A stretch of DNA of 64,000 bases, taken from the NCBI RefSeq assembly GCF_037055275.1, contig NZ_CP146343.1, positions 3,506,501 through 3,570,500 of the forward strand, read 5' to 3'. Position numbers and translations under genes: made by a program. The notes under the pieces were generated by a model. The model had not been told where the DNA came from. It was given only the letters and a program-made list of their open reading frames with translations, and made no database searches. Shown one piece after another: positions 63,214 to 64,000 of this stretch; position 1 is the stretch's first letter, and every line of letters begins with the position of its first letter. This DNA is from Pseudomonas sp. ML2-2023-3 (lineage in GTDB: Bacteria; Pseudomonadota; Gammaproteobacteria; Pseudomonadales; Pseudomonadaceae).

Positions 63214-64000
63214 TCACCCTCTCGAGTTAGAAATGAGCTGCTCAATGAAAAACTCCAGCCCCCCTCTGGGGCTGCCCGGCAATGGCCAGGCGTCGACCCT
63301 CAGGGCAACGTTCTGAAATGCCTTGGCGATCTGAGAGCGCGGAAAACTTTGATAAACGGCGCGTTGAGTCTGCACGGATTTACGCACGCATTCGTCATAC
63401 GGAATCGCTCCCACGTACTGCAAAGAGACATCCAGGAATTGATCGGTAATCTTCGCCAACTTGGCGAACACGCTGCGTCCACCCTGGTACTCAGGCACCA
63501 TGTTTGCCAAAACTCTAAAGCGGTTTATCCCGTAGTCACGATTTAGCAGCCTGATCAGTGCGTAGGCATCGGCGATAGACGCTGGCTCGTCACAGACCAC
63601 CAGCAAGACCTCTTGAGAGGCCCGAGCGAAACTGATCACCGATTTACCGATACCTGTCGCAGTATCAATCACCAGCACATCCAGACTGTCGGCGATGTCG
63701 TTGAAGGCCTGGATCAGGCCTGCGTGCTGAGTGGATGACAGGTTCACCATGCTCTCGACACCGGCAGAAGCCGGGACGATACGCACACCTCCCGGCCCCT
63801 GCACCAGTACATCCGATAACGCACAACGACCTTCCATCAAGTCAGCAATCGTGTATCGGGGGATAACGCCCACTGCAACATCAACACCCGCCAATCCAAG
63901 ATCACCATCGAGCAAGACGACTCGCCTTCCGCGACTCGCCAACGCCAAAGAAAGGTTCACTGCCACAGTCGTCTTTCCGACGCCCCCCTTACCACTCGTC
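63214..64000 (-). CDS. FleN/FlhG-like MinD/ParA ATPase (partial)
   Basis: At least 262 residues; the 5' end lies beyond the window. The first visible codons are the Walker A box SGKGGVGKTTVAVNLSLALA, followed by RVVLLDGDLGLAGVDVAVG, VLVIDTATGIGKSVISFARA and VCDEPASIADAYALIRLLNR. The C-terminal SPRGGLEFFIEQLI matches the FleN end. FleN limits flagellar number with FleQ. In Pseudomonas, fleN is normally followed by fliA on the same strand; here a tRNA-like repeat follows instead, and several residues differ (DTATGI for DTAAGI). It is therefore more likely a paralogue than the flagellar gene. Confidence 0.83.
   Translation of the reverse strand, partial: TSGKGGVGKTTVAVNLSLALASRGRRVVLLDGDLGLAGVDVAVGVIPRYTIADLMEGRCALSDVLVQGPGGVRIVPASAGVESMVNLSSTQHAGLIQAFNDIADSLDVLVIDTATGIGKSVISFARASQEVLLVVCDEPASIADAYALIRLLNRDYGINRFRVLANMVPEYQGGRSVFAKLAKITDQFLDVSLQYVGAIPYDECVRKSVQTQRAVYQSFPRSQIAKAFQNVALRVDAWPLPGSPRGGLEFFIEQLISNSRG

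Noticed and set aside
1..64000. CRISPR array
   Set aside because: No series of regularly spaced short direct repeats was seen. The repeats present are REP elements and short operators, and there are no cas genes.
1..64000. Intact prophage or insertion sequence
   Set aside because: No transposase, capsid, tail or complete integrase gene was found. Only the integrase stub and the island remnants support past mobile elements.

Overview
The window reads as chromosome of a Pseudomonas species, most likely of the P. fluorescens/P. putida lineage. The grounds are the GC-rich coding style, the ptxS-kguEKTD 2-ketogluconate cluster with the PtxS palindrome, the REP elements typical of fluorescent pseudomonads, and genus-typical small families such as DUF1652. 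Most of the 64 kb is metabolic, with many four-base ATGA stop/start overlaps inside operons.

Layout. 0-7.6 kb: a DUF2798 gene (cut by the window edge), a LysR regulator, two small ORFs, then a minus-strand operon of fused ABC transporter, substrate-binding protein, homocysteine S-methyltransferase and a shortened MsrA. It looks like uptake and use of a methylated onium compound. 8-11.7 kb: a dapA paralogue, a lipoprotein, a RelE-type toxin broken by one extra G beside an intact antitoxin, and the 3' stub of a phage integrase abutting the ABC-F gene ybiT. 13.4-19.3 kb: nirBD with a terminator-containing leader, then nspC and its dehydrogenase partner for alternative polyamine synthesis. 19.3-27 kb: transporters, azoR with a divergent LysR, uppP, and a chemoreceptor with a sigma-28-like promoter. 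27-32.3 kb: ptxS-kguEKTD with two perfect operators. 32.3-36.1 kb: a polyamine-type binding protein, cupin, FAD amine oxidase and AraC regulator in one operon. 36.3-39.7 kb: DUF1652, gamma-glutamyltransferase and a DeoR regulator. 39.8-45.3 kb: a complete L-threonate catabolic set (ltnD, otnK, otnC, otnI) with a GntP permease. 45.6-56.8 kb: a helicase, pirin, a REP cluster, the divergent pair punC/punR, a LysE exporter, a candidate sRNA, an ECF sigma/anti-sigma pair, DedA, and an EamA transporter with a very histidine-rich tail.

57-63.2 kb looks like a small island. It starts at tRNA-Leu(TAA) and ends at a second tRNA-like 3' end (21 of 24 bases matching) that is followed by its own terminator. 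Inside are a LprI-like membrane protein, a DUF4236 protein, a NYN/OST-HTH protein, gene remnants including a BRCT fragment, and, in AT-richer DNA, a two-gene locus. Its first protein matches the pertussis toxin S1/PltA ADP-ribosyltransferase family in catalytic residues and disulfide cysteines. The second is a small secreted protein compatible with an AB5 B subunit. This is the most unusual system in the window. Beyond it, a FleN/FlhG-like ATPase not followed by fliA runs off the right edge.
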